Positions 45,059 to 55,948 of a DNA stretch of 64,000 nt are shown piece by piece. The stretch is from Persicaria tinctoria. Its lineage: Eukaryota; Streptophyta; Magnoliopsida; Caryophyllales; Polygonaceae. Numbering within the stretch: position 1 is the stretch's first letter; every line of letters begins with the position of its first letter. The stretch spans positions 24,709,688 to 24,773,687 of the forward strand of contig JBANSL010000013.1 in the NCBI GenBank assembly GCA_037127255.1, read 5' to 3'. The notes beneath the pieces were generated by a model. It was not told the DNA's origin, did no database searches, and saw nothing but the letters and a program-made list of their open reading frames with translations. The translations under genes and the position numbers were made by a program.

Positions 45059-45436
45059 TCAGGTTAAGCTTCCTTGTGCCACTTGCTCAGCATTCACAAC
45101 ATAGATGTTGTTATAACGATATGCAGTTAGAACTACTTCACTTGTATCTACTCTGCGCACTAGACATCTTTTCTTGTTAAATCCAACATCATTACCACTA
45201 TCACATAGTTTAGAAACACTAAGAAAATTATACTTCAACCCATTAACAAGATAAACATTTTTAATATTATGGTTAGGATCACTCCTAACACTACCAATAC
45301 CAACGATGTCACACTTTCCTTTGTCACCAAGAGTGATTGTTCCAATGGATTGCTTCTTTAGATCATGAAAGAGAGAACTCTTCCCACTCTTATGTCTCGA
45401 GCATCCACTATCAATAATCCATTTTTGCTCTTTCAC
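45059..45436 (-). pseudogene. copia C1 aspartic protease
   Basis: The minus frame KWIIDSGCSRH carries the DSG active site, followed by SVSKLCDSGNDVGF and later blocks normal for copia protease. This piece is open, but its joins to neighbours are broken. Confidence 0.85.
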
Positions 45437-45462
45437 CTTGGTGATCTCCTACAAGACAAACA

Positions 45463-46263
45463 TCAACCTTTATGGCTAGACCAATAAGCAAATTTAGATC
45501 CATTATTGGGATAAACCGTATTTGGTAAAATAGTGCCTTTGGGGACCCAAACTTGCGTTATCCGTTCTTTTCTCAAATGAACAGGGAATGTATTGCGAAT
45601 GATATGTGGATCCTTTCTTCTATAGGGGCAGGTCTCTTTTACATGTCCCTTTCTTGCACAGTGGTGACATATAGGAGAGGTTCTGCTTCCTTTTGCCTTT
45701 ACAAAAGTGGTAATGTGCTGCTTCTTTAAAAACCTTGGATTGTAACCAATACCACTTTTGTTTAGGGAACTTTGTTGCTCACCCAACATCCTATTAAGAG
45801 TACCTTTGGATTTGGTAAAACTTATGAGGGCTATCTGTTGGTCTTGAATCTTATTATTCAGGGAGATCTTCTCGTTCTCTAAGTCATGATGTTCACTTCT
45901 TAGAGAGGAGAGATCTTGCTTAAGTTCAGATTTCTTTGATTCAAGAGTCTTAACTTTAATGTCAAGACCTGAATAAGAAGTTTCAAGACTTTTGACCCTA
46001 ATAGAAAGATCCTCAATAGTTCTTTCCTGGTCCACAGTTTTCTTAATATGAGTGTTAGTTTGGGCAATACGTTTCTCTTCATTGGCAATCATATTAGAAA
46101 GGAATTTCGATAATACCTCTTTTGGACTTGCCATAAGTTCTCTTACAGTTACCTCAAGCTTCTCATCGTGGGACCATAAGACAGACATTGGCCTTCTCAT
46201 CATCGGAGTCTGTGTCAGAATCGCTCCAAGTTGCCACCATGGCTTTCTTTTTCCATCTATCAC
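45463..46263 (-). pseudogene. copia C1 gag-pol spacer: coiled coil plus CCHC zinc knuckle
   Basis: About 120 residues of heptad-rich sequence (TIEDLSIRVKSLETSY, LSSLRSEHHDLENEKISLNN), followed by a complete zinc knuckle, CHHCARKGHVKETC. Long coiled-coil spacers with a second knuckle are a Sirevirus trait. It is likely an assembly and RNA-binding segment. Confidence 0.75.
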
Positions 46264-47255
46264 CTTTCTTGGACCGACTCTTCGTCTTTTGAGGGCAGTC
46301 TTTCACAAGAAGGTCAGTTTTACCACATTCAAAACAAGACAAAGGTTTAGTCTTCTTGTTATATTTGTTGTATTGAGACTTACCTCAAAATTTAGAAGAC
46401 TCTGATCCATCCTTGTTGTTGAATTACTTCTTCATTTTGAGGATTCGAGAAAGACCTCTTGTGATAAGAGCAAAAGGATCATCCTCATCGTCATCCTCAT
46501 TTTCAGAATCAGACACATCTTTGGGCTCATCCTTCTTAGACTTGAGTGCCAAGTTTTTAGTGCTTGCTGGGAGTTCTCCATCGTCTTCATTGAGAATCAT
46601 CTCATGTGTGATCAGCTTCCCAAGCAAGTCATCAAGGGGCAGAGTGGTGAGATCTTGGGCTTCCTCTATGGCTGTCACTTTAGGGGCCCATTTGTCTTTT
46701 GGGAGGCACCTCAATATATTCCTCAGATTTTTAAACGTTCTTAAAGGTCTTGCCGCGAGAGTCAAGGTTATTGGTGATTTCCGTGAATCGTGTGAACATG
46801 GCCTTAATAGACTCATCAGGCTTCATTTTGAAAAGTTCATACTTTCGAAGGAAGATACTGATCTTTGTGTCATTCAATTGGCTAGTTTCTTCGTAGGTGA
46901 CAACCAGCTTGCCCCAGATCTCTTTAGCAGACCTAGAAGATAAAATACGGTTAAACTCATCAGTGCTAAGACCACAATATAGTAAGTTAATAGCCTTGTA
47001 GTTTTTGGGGACGAGTTCAAGATCCGCTTGGATAAATTCAGCCTCGGTCTTCGCAACTTTGGTTCCATTTGGACCGTCTTTCTCTGGAACCTTCGGACCA
47101 TTCTCTATAATGTTCCAAAGTTCCAGATCTTGATCTATAATGAACATTTTCATCAATGATCTCCAGTGGACGAAGTTGTTTCCTACAAAGAGTGGTGGTC
47201 TATCGGTAGACCTTCCTTGTGCAAATCCTCCGCTTGCTTCACCAGAATTGATCAA
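46264..47255 (-). pseudogene. copia C1 gag (UBN2 type), frameshifted
   Basis: 47255 to 46731 is open (FVHWRSLMKMFIIDQDLELW, NYKAINLLYCGLSTDEFNR). The reading then shifts to 46816-46424, which has an acidic stretch, SDSENEDDDEDD. It then runs to a first zinc knuckle near 46300-46345 reading CFECGKTDLLVKDC, where Leu replaces the zinc-binding His, and an SDSDTDSDDEKAN-type acidic linker. Confidence 0.85.
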
Positions 47256-47292
47256 AACTCAAAAGATTGTTAGATCAAAAGCATTGAGTAAA

Positions 47293-47304
47293 GCTCCGAT
47301 ACCA
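47293..47304 (-). other. Primer-binding site of copia C1
   Basis: The minus strand TGGTATCGGAGC, initiator-tRNA-Met type with one change, next to the 5' LTR. Confidence 0.85.
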
Positions 47305-47306
47305 AT

Positions 47307-48369
47307 TGAAGGTTCGATAATGTGTAACAAAGTAATATAAAGATACTCTAGAAGGGGGGTTGAATAGAGTATGCCGGTTTTTCGCAGATAATCTCAAGAC
47401 TTTTGAAGCTTTTGCAAAACCCTTTGAGATTAGATGTAATTATTTCTTCTGGCAAACCTGAATCACAACAGAGTTATACAATTCGAAACAAGTGCGGAAA
47501 TATGGTAAAGTAGTAAGTAAAGGACGCAATGAATTGTTTACGAGGTTCGGCACAAATTTGGCCTACGTCCCTGCCTAGGGTTCTTCCACTACTCTAGAAT
47601 TCAACCGACTTTTATTGATTCACAAGACTTAGGATCCCAATAGCTCACCGAGAAGCCTCTCTCCTATACAGTTTCAATCTAGTCAACTCACGTTCCCTTG
47701 GAGTCCTAGACCAATCTAGAAGAGCCCAACCTCTCTCAGCTATCTAGTATAACCCTCTTACACTTAGTGACTCAATCGCCTAGTGTCCACTTCCTGAGTT
47801 ATAAACTCTTGAGTATAACACTCACTCAAAATATATCCTATAAGCTCATTGTGTAACTCTCAAATGCTTTAAAACAAAATAAATGACTCTTAAGAACTAG
47901 CAGAGAGCACACGAAGAAGACAAATTGACTTGAAGGCTTGAGTGCGAATGAGAGCTTGTGTTCAACGAATGTGTCTGTCCTCTTTTATTCATCTCCTTCT
48001 TATACAGATTAAATCGGCGCCTGGAGATCTTCTTCAACGGCTAGAACTGATTGTGGCTTGGGAAGAAATCTCCATGATCTTTTATTTGTGGAAACTCGGA
48101 AGCCATGATCTCTAATTTGAATCTTCACGATATCAAGCTTAAGGAAGGAGATAATATTTGAAAACTTGCTGCATATGTTAGTATATAAATCATACAATAA
48201 TATCTAGAAATAAAATACAATAACATATAATAATATTCGGACATAATATGCTCATAATACATGTTTTGTGTTTCATCAACACAACTGTAGCTTCAAGACC
48301 TTTGACACAAGCTATGTGTCAAAGCCTTTGAAACCATTTCCAATTTTCATCAAGGGAGTGGAGTTATCA
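47307..48369 (-). repeat. 5' LTR of copia C1
   Basis: 1063 bp on the minus strand, TGATAACTCC to CCTTCA, matching the 3' LTR over its whole length with scattered differences. Confidence 0.9.
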
Positions 48370-48504
48370 ATATAGGCTCACCGAATCACCATTCTCTGAA
48401 AGTGGAGAGCAATAGAGAAGGCAATGGACATATTCATATGTGTAGGAAGGTATACACAATGAATAACACATGACAAATAAGATATGAAGCTTGGAAATAT
48501 AAAA
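48370..48504. other. Short unclassified gap between C1 and the LINE
   Basis: No features other than an A run near 48500. Confidence 0.4.
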
Positions 48505-48867
48505 AAAAAATTGAACATAGTGGAAAATACAATTCTGGGCAAACTAATCCATCCGCTGCAAGGCGCGTTTATCTCTGACAGAGCGATGCAGGATAACGTA
48601 CTCATTTCACATGAAATATCCCACTCCTTTCGGCTCAAGAAAGGACGTGATGTATGGATCACAATCAACCTAGATATGGAAAAAGCTTACGACATAGTTA
48701 ACTAGGATTTCATTTTGGCCATCTTAATAAAATTTGGCTTTTGTCCACAGTTCTGTGGATGGATTAAAGAATACATTCGAACGGTATCTTTTTCCATTTT
48801 GGTCAACGACGAACCAACGGACACTTTCAAGCCTCGTAGAGGGCTTAGACAAGTTGATCCTATTCGA
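48505..48867 (+). pseudogene. LINE-3 ORF2, early RT part
   Basis: Plus-strand reading: LIHPLQGAFISDRAMQDNVL, HSFRLKKGRDVWITINLDM then EKAYD (first RT Asp), later FKPRRGLRQ and DPI. The element is 5' truncated, with an in-frame stop before DFIL. It is broken after the GLRQ.DP block by a GC-rich insert. Confidence 0.85.
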
Positions 48868-49378
48868 GCGCATGATGTCGGAGTCCTTGGCGCAAGGAAC
48901 GCGACATCGCGCGCCCAGGCGCTCGGCGTCTTCGCTCACTGGCGCTCGGCACCCTCGACACTCTTCCTCGCCAGCGCTCGCACATCCCAGCAACCCGACG
49001 TCGCTTTCTCGCGCGCACCCGATCTCGCACGCGCCTCGCTCTCGCTCTCGCTCCCTCGCCTTCGCTCTCGCTTCCAGCGAGCGCAACCCGGAAGCCGCAG
49101 TCCCCGATGCTCCTGCACACCCTGAGGCTTCGCGCATGTGTGCCCGCGACCATCCGCGAGCGCTGCAGCTTCTCGCTTTCCCTCATTTTTCATTCCGTCG
49201 CTTTAGTTTACTTTGAATTCTTCTATTGTAATTTCTGTCGCATTAATTAGTTACTTAATTAGTTTACTTAATTGTTCAATCAAAAGATATTGGAAGAGCA
49301 TTGCAAGGTCGAGCAAATATACGGCGTGGTTCTTGATCTTGAGCTCACATGCGAAGGATCGGGTATCCCAAACGTATC
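48868..49378. other. GC-rich insert within LINE-3 (about 0.5 kb)
   Basis: 48868-49180 is very GC-rich (GCGCTCGGC, CGCGCGCCC, CTCTCGCTCT repeats). It is followed by an AT-rich part to about 49378. LINE reading stops at 48867 and resumes near 49380 with a few codons missing. No TIR, LTR or target duplication was found. The many ORFs on both strands are compositional. Confidence 0.55.
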
Positions 49379-51285
49379 ACTAAGCACCGAGATACTGCAA
49401 GAAAACTTCAAAGACAATGTGAAATATCCCAAAACATTATCGGATTCAAGATATCGAGAACTAGACCCTCGATCCCCTTTCTCTCCTTTACTGATGATAT
49501 TATGATTTTTTCTAAAGCCGCAATGGAGGCCTGCAATTCTGTGAAAACAATACTCGAGGAATACTGTGCCATTTACGGCCAAAAAGTTAACTTCCAAAAA
49601 TCGGCTTTTCAAACGACCAAAGGTGTAACCAATGACCAACGAAAAATGATTCAATCCTTACTACATATCATAAACCAAACAACCTTAGAAAAATATCTTG
49701 GTTGCCCGATCATTAATGGTAGGGCAAACAAGCATACGCTTGAAGAAATTATAGGAAGGTCTAAGTACCAATTAGCAAAATGGAGAGCAAATCAGCTAAC
49801 TCAAAAAGGGAGGACGGTCTTGATAAAAGCAAATCTGTCAACGAAACCAAGAAATATTATGCAAAACTTCATGCTTCCGGCAAGTATTCACAATGATTTG
49901 GACCGAGTCAACAAATGCTTCTTCTCGAACAAAGACCCTAAGTATAAACCTCTTATTGGATGGGATAAAATCTGCAGACCTAAGTGTGATGGTGGATTAG
50001 GCATCCAAAAATCAAAAGTTAAGAACAAGGCATTGCAGATGAAATCACTATGGAAGATCCATGCAGAACCGCATAATGAATGGGTAAATTTTTTTAGAGA
50101 AAAGTACCTAAAAGAAGAGAACATTTGAGACTACAAGAAGAAAGAGAACACCTCCTAGCAATGGACAAAATTGAATGAGCTCAAAGAAGAGTTCTGCTCT
50201 GGCTTATTCTGACAAGTTGGAAACGGCAAAACGATTAAATTCTGGAAAGATAAGTGGCTGGATATTGATGGAAAACTTGAGATAGATGTATCCAAGGCCA
50301 TGTCAACGATCAAGAATCAGTGAGAAACTTCATAAAACCAATTAAAAAATGGAACATATAAAAATTAGCAGAGGTACTACCTACGGATAGGGTCAACAAA
50401 GTCATTGAAATTCACATCCCGACTTCTGATTTTGAAGATAGATTATACTGGTATTCAGATAAACATGGGTGGTTCTCTACTGCCAGTGCTTTAAACCACA
50501 TCACGAAATCCAGAAGGAGAAACCCTGACCATGTGGAATGATTTGCAAAATAGATTGTCCACCAAAGATCAAAAACTTTCACTGGAAAAACCTCTTAAAC
50601 GGGACATCAACGAAAACCAGACTACATGGCAAGGGAATCGATATCCCAATGAATTGCCCTCTCTGCGATCATGATATGGAAGACGACGTCCACTTGTTCA
50701 CCAAATGTCAGATGACCCTTTCTTTGGTTGGAAGGATGGATAGACAAATTGAACAAGCAATCCGAAATACTGACAAAGACAATAAAACATATAAGAATAT
50801 CATTACAGAGATATTTTCTAATCTCTCTTCGGATAAAAAATCAGCCATAGCTTTCTCACTTTGGGGAGCCTGGACCATGAGAAACAAAATTTTATTTGAT
50901 AACAATGATGTCGGTAAGATAGAAGATTGGAAAATGTTCATTAAGCAATACAGAAGAAACTGGAAGAAAGCGCAAACAGATGAACTAGAAAATGGTACAG
51001 ACAATATTATGAACAACAAATGTCAAAAGAAAACGAAAAGGCAAAGAATGGTAAAGTGGAAAAAACCGCATGCAGGCATTGTTAAACTAAATTTCGATCG
51101 TGCGAAGATCGGTTCGGGTCGTGTGGCTTCCGGTTTCGTACTCAGGGATTGCCATGGGGAGGTTTTGCTGTGAGATGCCCGGGATCACGGGACGGTGTCA
51201 GTGGGTCGTGCTGAGTGTTTTGGCCTTCTTACTGGCTTGCAGGAAGCTGTGACGCGGGGCTACTCTACCTTAAGGTCGAGGGGGA
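49379..51285 (+). pseudogene. LINE-3 ORF2, RT core to RNase H
   Basis: SIPFLSFTDDIMIFSKAAME holds the active-site pair (FTDD). It continues with YCAIYGQKVNFQKSAF, EKYLGCPIINGRA and CDGGLGIQKSKVKNKALQMK. 50538-51173 has the zinc-finger linker (CPLCDHDMEDDVHLFTKC) and a C-terminal RNase H-like part (GIVKLNFDRAKIGSGRVASG). Frames are broken around 50130-50540 and at 51173. No poly(A) tail is visible at the 3' end. Confidence 0.85.
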
Positions 51286-52224
51286 TAGTTTGAATTATAA
51301 AAATCATGTTTTAAAATTTATTTAATCTTAAAAGAATTATTTTCATGTTTTTCAGGTTTTATAATCACTAAATTATTTTCACATTTATTTAATCTTAAAA
51401 AATTATAAAAATCATGTTTTAATCTTTTTTATAATTATATTTCATAAAATAATACCTTTGAAAATTAAAAAAAAATTAAAAACATGATTTTTCAAAATAA
51501 AAAATTATAAACATATTAAAATGGAGACTTATAATATGTATGTAATTTTTACAACTCTAATGGGGCTATCACTTCTCACCAAAAAAAAATGGTACTAGCA
51601 CTCGGTATTATATATCAAACCCCGACCATTTTTATCTTTGAGCCTAATCTTGAAACTTGACATTCACTAGAAATCAATTATACATTCAACCCCTACTCTT
51701 CTATTATCACTTGTATTTTATACTATTCTCGATAACATTAATAAACTTTATAAAATCATCCATTTGAGTGATTAGAGATGAATTTTAGTTAAGAAACATT
51801 TCTATTCTTGAACACTAATTAAAAAAAATGCAATATAGGGAGAAATCCAACATCTCGCAAAACCACAAATTTGGATCAAACAAAGTTGAATTTCAATATA
51901 GAATAAAACATACACGATTTTGAATCATGTTACACATTGTTGGAAAGAGAATTTCATAAGTTTGGGATGACATTTGGCCCATAAATTGAACCTAGGCCCG
52001 TTTAGTCTAAGCCCAGCCCAGCCCTTTTCTCCTGCATCTTGGGCCGCTCTTATTCGACTATGCGTACTCGGGTGTTATTTTGCTGAATCTGATCGATCAT
52101 AAAATTGAAAAATACAACCTTATTTAGTGATGTTACACTACATAGGAGTTTCTCCATCGGAGAGGCCTTATAATTCGTACATCTACTTTTGGCCCAGTTT
52201 GGGTTTGAACCGCTACAACGTACA
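51286..52224. other. Intergenic: 3' flank of the FT-like gene
   Basis: 51300-51960 is AT-rich with nothing recognised. 51960-52224 is less AT-rich and lies directly downstream of the FT-like stop codon on the minus strand, so it may hold the 3' UTR. The plus-strand ORF 52127-52435 is the antisense shadow of exon 4. Confidence 0.5.
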
Positions 52225-52451
52225 TTACCTTCTTCCACCGTGGCCCCTTTCCCTCTGGCAGTTGAAGAAGAAGGCGGCAACGGGTAAACCAAGGTTGAAG
52301 GAATTGGCAAACTCGCGAGTATTGAAGTTATGGCGACGCCCTTCACGCACCACAACGCTCCCCCTTCTGCTCTGTTGCCAAAACAACGCTAGTGCGATAC
52401 GATGGATGCCCATTGTTGGCCTTGGGCTTTCATAGCTCACTACCTCGTTTC
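52225..52451 (-). CDS. FT-like gene exon 4 (227 bp, stop TAA)
   Basis: After acceptor AATGCAG: completes Gly101, then [18 protein letters not shown] divergent loop follows (residues about 125-141), then [34 protein letters not shown] and TAA. It lies 6.6 kb from exon 3, yet phase and reading join exactly. Confidence 0.93.
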
Positions 52452-55400
52452 CTGCATTTTTCGTCCAAAATTTTTATGTTGTATGTTACATATCCGAGTG
52501 TGATACGAAGAAAGCCATATTTTCATCAACTCACTTAAAATGACAAACTGCATGTTATTAAAGATCAGAATAATACATTGAGGAAATACAATATTTTTTT
52601 ATAAAGAAAATGACAAAAAAAAAGGCAAAAGAAAAAGCCATGAATTGTAACTGAAAAGTACTCGTTTTCTTGTAAGACCATCTCCAACTATTTTTATGAA
52701 AAATTTCAAAATTTGGACAACAAGACGTTTTTAGTCTTATTTTGCATCATATTTTCGTTCCATTTGAGTCTTTTTTATTAGCATTTGTATTGGAAAAGTA
52801 TGAAAATTGTGTAGTTATGCTTAATATTGCAAGATATGAACTCTACACAAGTTTGGTGTGATTTTTAGGGATTAGGAGGTGATTTAGAGGAGTTTGGACG
52901 CATTTCAGTGCTTAATGGAAAATCATGGAAGCATTGGAGAAACTAGAAAAGAGCAAAAAAGAGGAGAAGGATGCAGAAAAGCTTCATTTTCACCATTCAT
53001 CACTTCAATTCAAGTTCTGAAGCCTTCATGAGTGTTGTAGCCCTTGAAAAGAGCTTTCCAACGCATATTCATATGCGTCAATGGGACGAATGAAGATACG
53101 GAAAAGTGTGTTTCAAGATGAAGAAGGAAGTTGTGCATAAGAAGAGGATCGACGTCGACCCTTGCCCCCTCAACGTCGACACCTAATGGAGAAACAAAGT
53201 TACTGCATGTGTAAATCTGAGCAGTGTGGAGGTCGACGTCGGCCCTCCTATGGGTTGATGCGAAGCCGCTGGGAGTTTCTACGGGAAGGAGTTTATGGGA
53301 TGTTTTGGGCTTTTTAATAAGGGGTTTTATCTAATTCCTGTTAAGATCTTTTAGTTATGGTTAGAAGTTAGATAGAATTAGATTTCTTATATCTTTCTTT
53401 AGATAGATTTCGAGAGTATTATATTTTTCGCAAGATAAAATTTCTTTCCTTGGGGATGAAGTCTTAGTTTTATCTATAAAAAAGGCCCTAGACCTAGGTT
53501 TTACAACATCCAAGTTTTGCCCTTTGAGGGCGGCGTGAGGCGGGACTGAAGAGGGAGAGAGGAGAGGTGAAAGGAGGGAGGGAAGAGAGGTGAGTTGAGG
53601 GAGAGAGGAGAGCGAGTAGATAGAAAGAGACGATTGGAATGGTTGTAAGTTTAAGTTTTTGTTTAATGTTAAAGTTGTTTATTTTTGTTATGTTTTGTTT
53701 TAAAATTCTCCTCTTCTAGAGTTGGGGTGAGCCCAACAATAGATATATATGTTTGATTTATGAGTCCATGATTATGTATGTCTTTATCATCATCTATCTT
53801 GTGCTTAAATCCTTTGCGAAAGTTGAGAAAATTCCTTGTTTGCGATTATGAAGCGAAAGTGAATTAATTGTGAATCTGGATAGTAATTAGGGTTTATTTG
53901 CAAAAGCCGACTAATCCTAATTAAGAAAAGGTAGAAACAAATAGGGTTTTATGTGAGAGCCTCTAATCTCTATTTGTTAAGTATGTGAAAGCTATCTTTT
54001 GATGAAAAGCATGCTCTTTTATGCGATTCATGGTCTATAAATGTGTTTGTTGTTGTGGTGATCTCTTACCTTGTAAGATTGCACCTTTTATCATTTTATT
54101 TCATTGATTAATTTATGCGCAAATTTTACCCGACCAACCACACTTCCATTTCCATCCCTCGACATCGACCAAGTCTCATTCGACGTCGACAACAACCTTC
54201 AGCACCTTTTTCCCACTATCCCCAAACCTTGAAATACTAAACTAGAAACACTGACTTCTATCCTGTGGACGATCCTGACTCCCTATACTATAGGGGGCTC
54301 TTGACTATAAATTTATTTGGTAGAGAAACTCTCTCATCATGTCCATATATATAGGTTATTTTTTATTTACACACCCTTAACATGTATTATGTCAACAAAT
54401 CTGAGCCCTTAATTGAGTTGAGATGGATGATGGAGATAAATTGGTACATTTACCTTTTTTAAAATAAAAAATGGTGGGTCCCACATGATTGGTTGGCTAC
54501 CTCTTCAAATCAGCCACGTGTGTACCCTTCCTCGCATCCAGATTTTATTTAACCTTTACAAATGGTTGATTATTTGGATGTTATGTGGATGATTATTTGC
54601 TCATGTATGAGTGACTATTTACTCGTATATATATGTCTGATTATTCCACCAACTAATCACACCTATATGAATGCATAACCCTTACAGTTAATTGAATTAT
54701 TTCATATAACTACATCGTATTCCATAACTAAGAGTACACATGTAATTACTTCCTATATCTAATTTCACACATATAGACGAATAATGAATCTGAATTGTCC
54801 GAATATTTGACCGATTTCTGAAAACCTTTTTCCAAATTTTGATTCTCGAAAAAAGATCCAACTAATTTGGCACATTCCTATGAATAATTATTCATTATTC
54901 GAAGAATTATTCATATGTATGTGTCAAAGTATCCATAGTCCATCTTTCATCTCTACTAATTAGGTCTGAATAATTTAGCAATTTATGAACATTTTTTTAC
55001 AAATTTTGAATCTCGAAAAGGTGACCTCTAATTTGACACATATCTATGAATAATTCTTCATTTTTCACCGAATAATGAGGGAATTACATGACCAAACCAT
55101 AAATCCATCTTCTTCGTCATCTTCGTCCCCCCGAATCCCCTGAAGAGCAAGGACCGATTTGTCCCACCAACACTCCCTCTTCTTCGTACGAAACACCCAT
55201 ATTTGTCGATTTCATCGTCTTCACGCTCAATTTGAGCATGGCCAAACGGAACTAACGTAGGACCAGCATGAACAGATCTAACGCAGGACTCTAAATCGCC
55301 CCCAAATGAGGTGTGGTGGCCTCTCGGTTTTCCTCATCGCGTGTTATTCCTAATGGCCGCCGAAATAGTCAATCTCTCATCCAAATCACCGTCACTACCT

Positions 55401-55900
55401 ACAACTATGCTCGCTGCTCCACCTACTCTTTCATTTGGTTGCATTCATCGCCACCTAGTTCCTGCTTCGACTCCCCTTCAAATCGCCACCAACTCTGATC
55501 TCTCCTTCAAACCTCACTATCGTCCGCTCCTTATCCCACTTCAGCACCACCTAGTTGTCGGAAACCCTTTGGTGGTTGCTAGAAAGTCGATTGATGGCAC
55601 CGAAAACCCTTTGGTATTTGCTATCGCCCGTTCCTGTTCTCTTTCTCTCTCCTAGAAGGTCGAGGGGGGTGGGGGGTTAGGGTTAGATTGTAGTCACGCA
55701 GTTGAAGAAAAGTGGGAATATGCCTTCATCATTAACGCGCCAGTCCACCAGCATACATGAGAGTGTCCATAAAAATAAAGTGGGACCCATTGTTTTTTAA
55801 TTAAAAAAGGTAAATTTCTAATTTATCTAGACCCTCCATTTCACCTCAATCAACGGTGTAGATTTGTTAACACGATACATGTTAAGAGGGGTGTACATAT

Positions 55901-55948
<48 letters not shown>

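Larger units (their letters stand above)
38604..48369 (-). mobile_element. Ty1/copia element C1, Sirevirus (SIRE/Maximus) lineage, 9.8 kb
   Basis: LTRs of about 1.06 kb (5' 47307-48369, 3' 38604-39665), primer-binding site at 47293-47304, long gag-spacer, PR, INT, RT and RNase H, an extra 580-codon env-position ORF, and a polypurine tract at 39666-39690. The size, long coiled-coil spacer, two zinc knuckles and extra 3' ORF are Sirevirus traits. All frames are damaged. ATATA follows the 5' end at 48370; the other end is masked by a further internal copy. Confidence 0.88.

Noticed and set aside
48724..49193. Several Arg/Ala/Ser-rich ORFs on both strands
   Set aside because: They arise from the GC-rich insert in LINE-3; all frames are open because of composition.
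52127..52435. Plus-strand ORF of 102 codons
   Set aside because: It is the antisense shadow of FT-like exon 4, which has splice sites and protein similarity.
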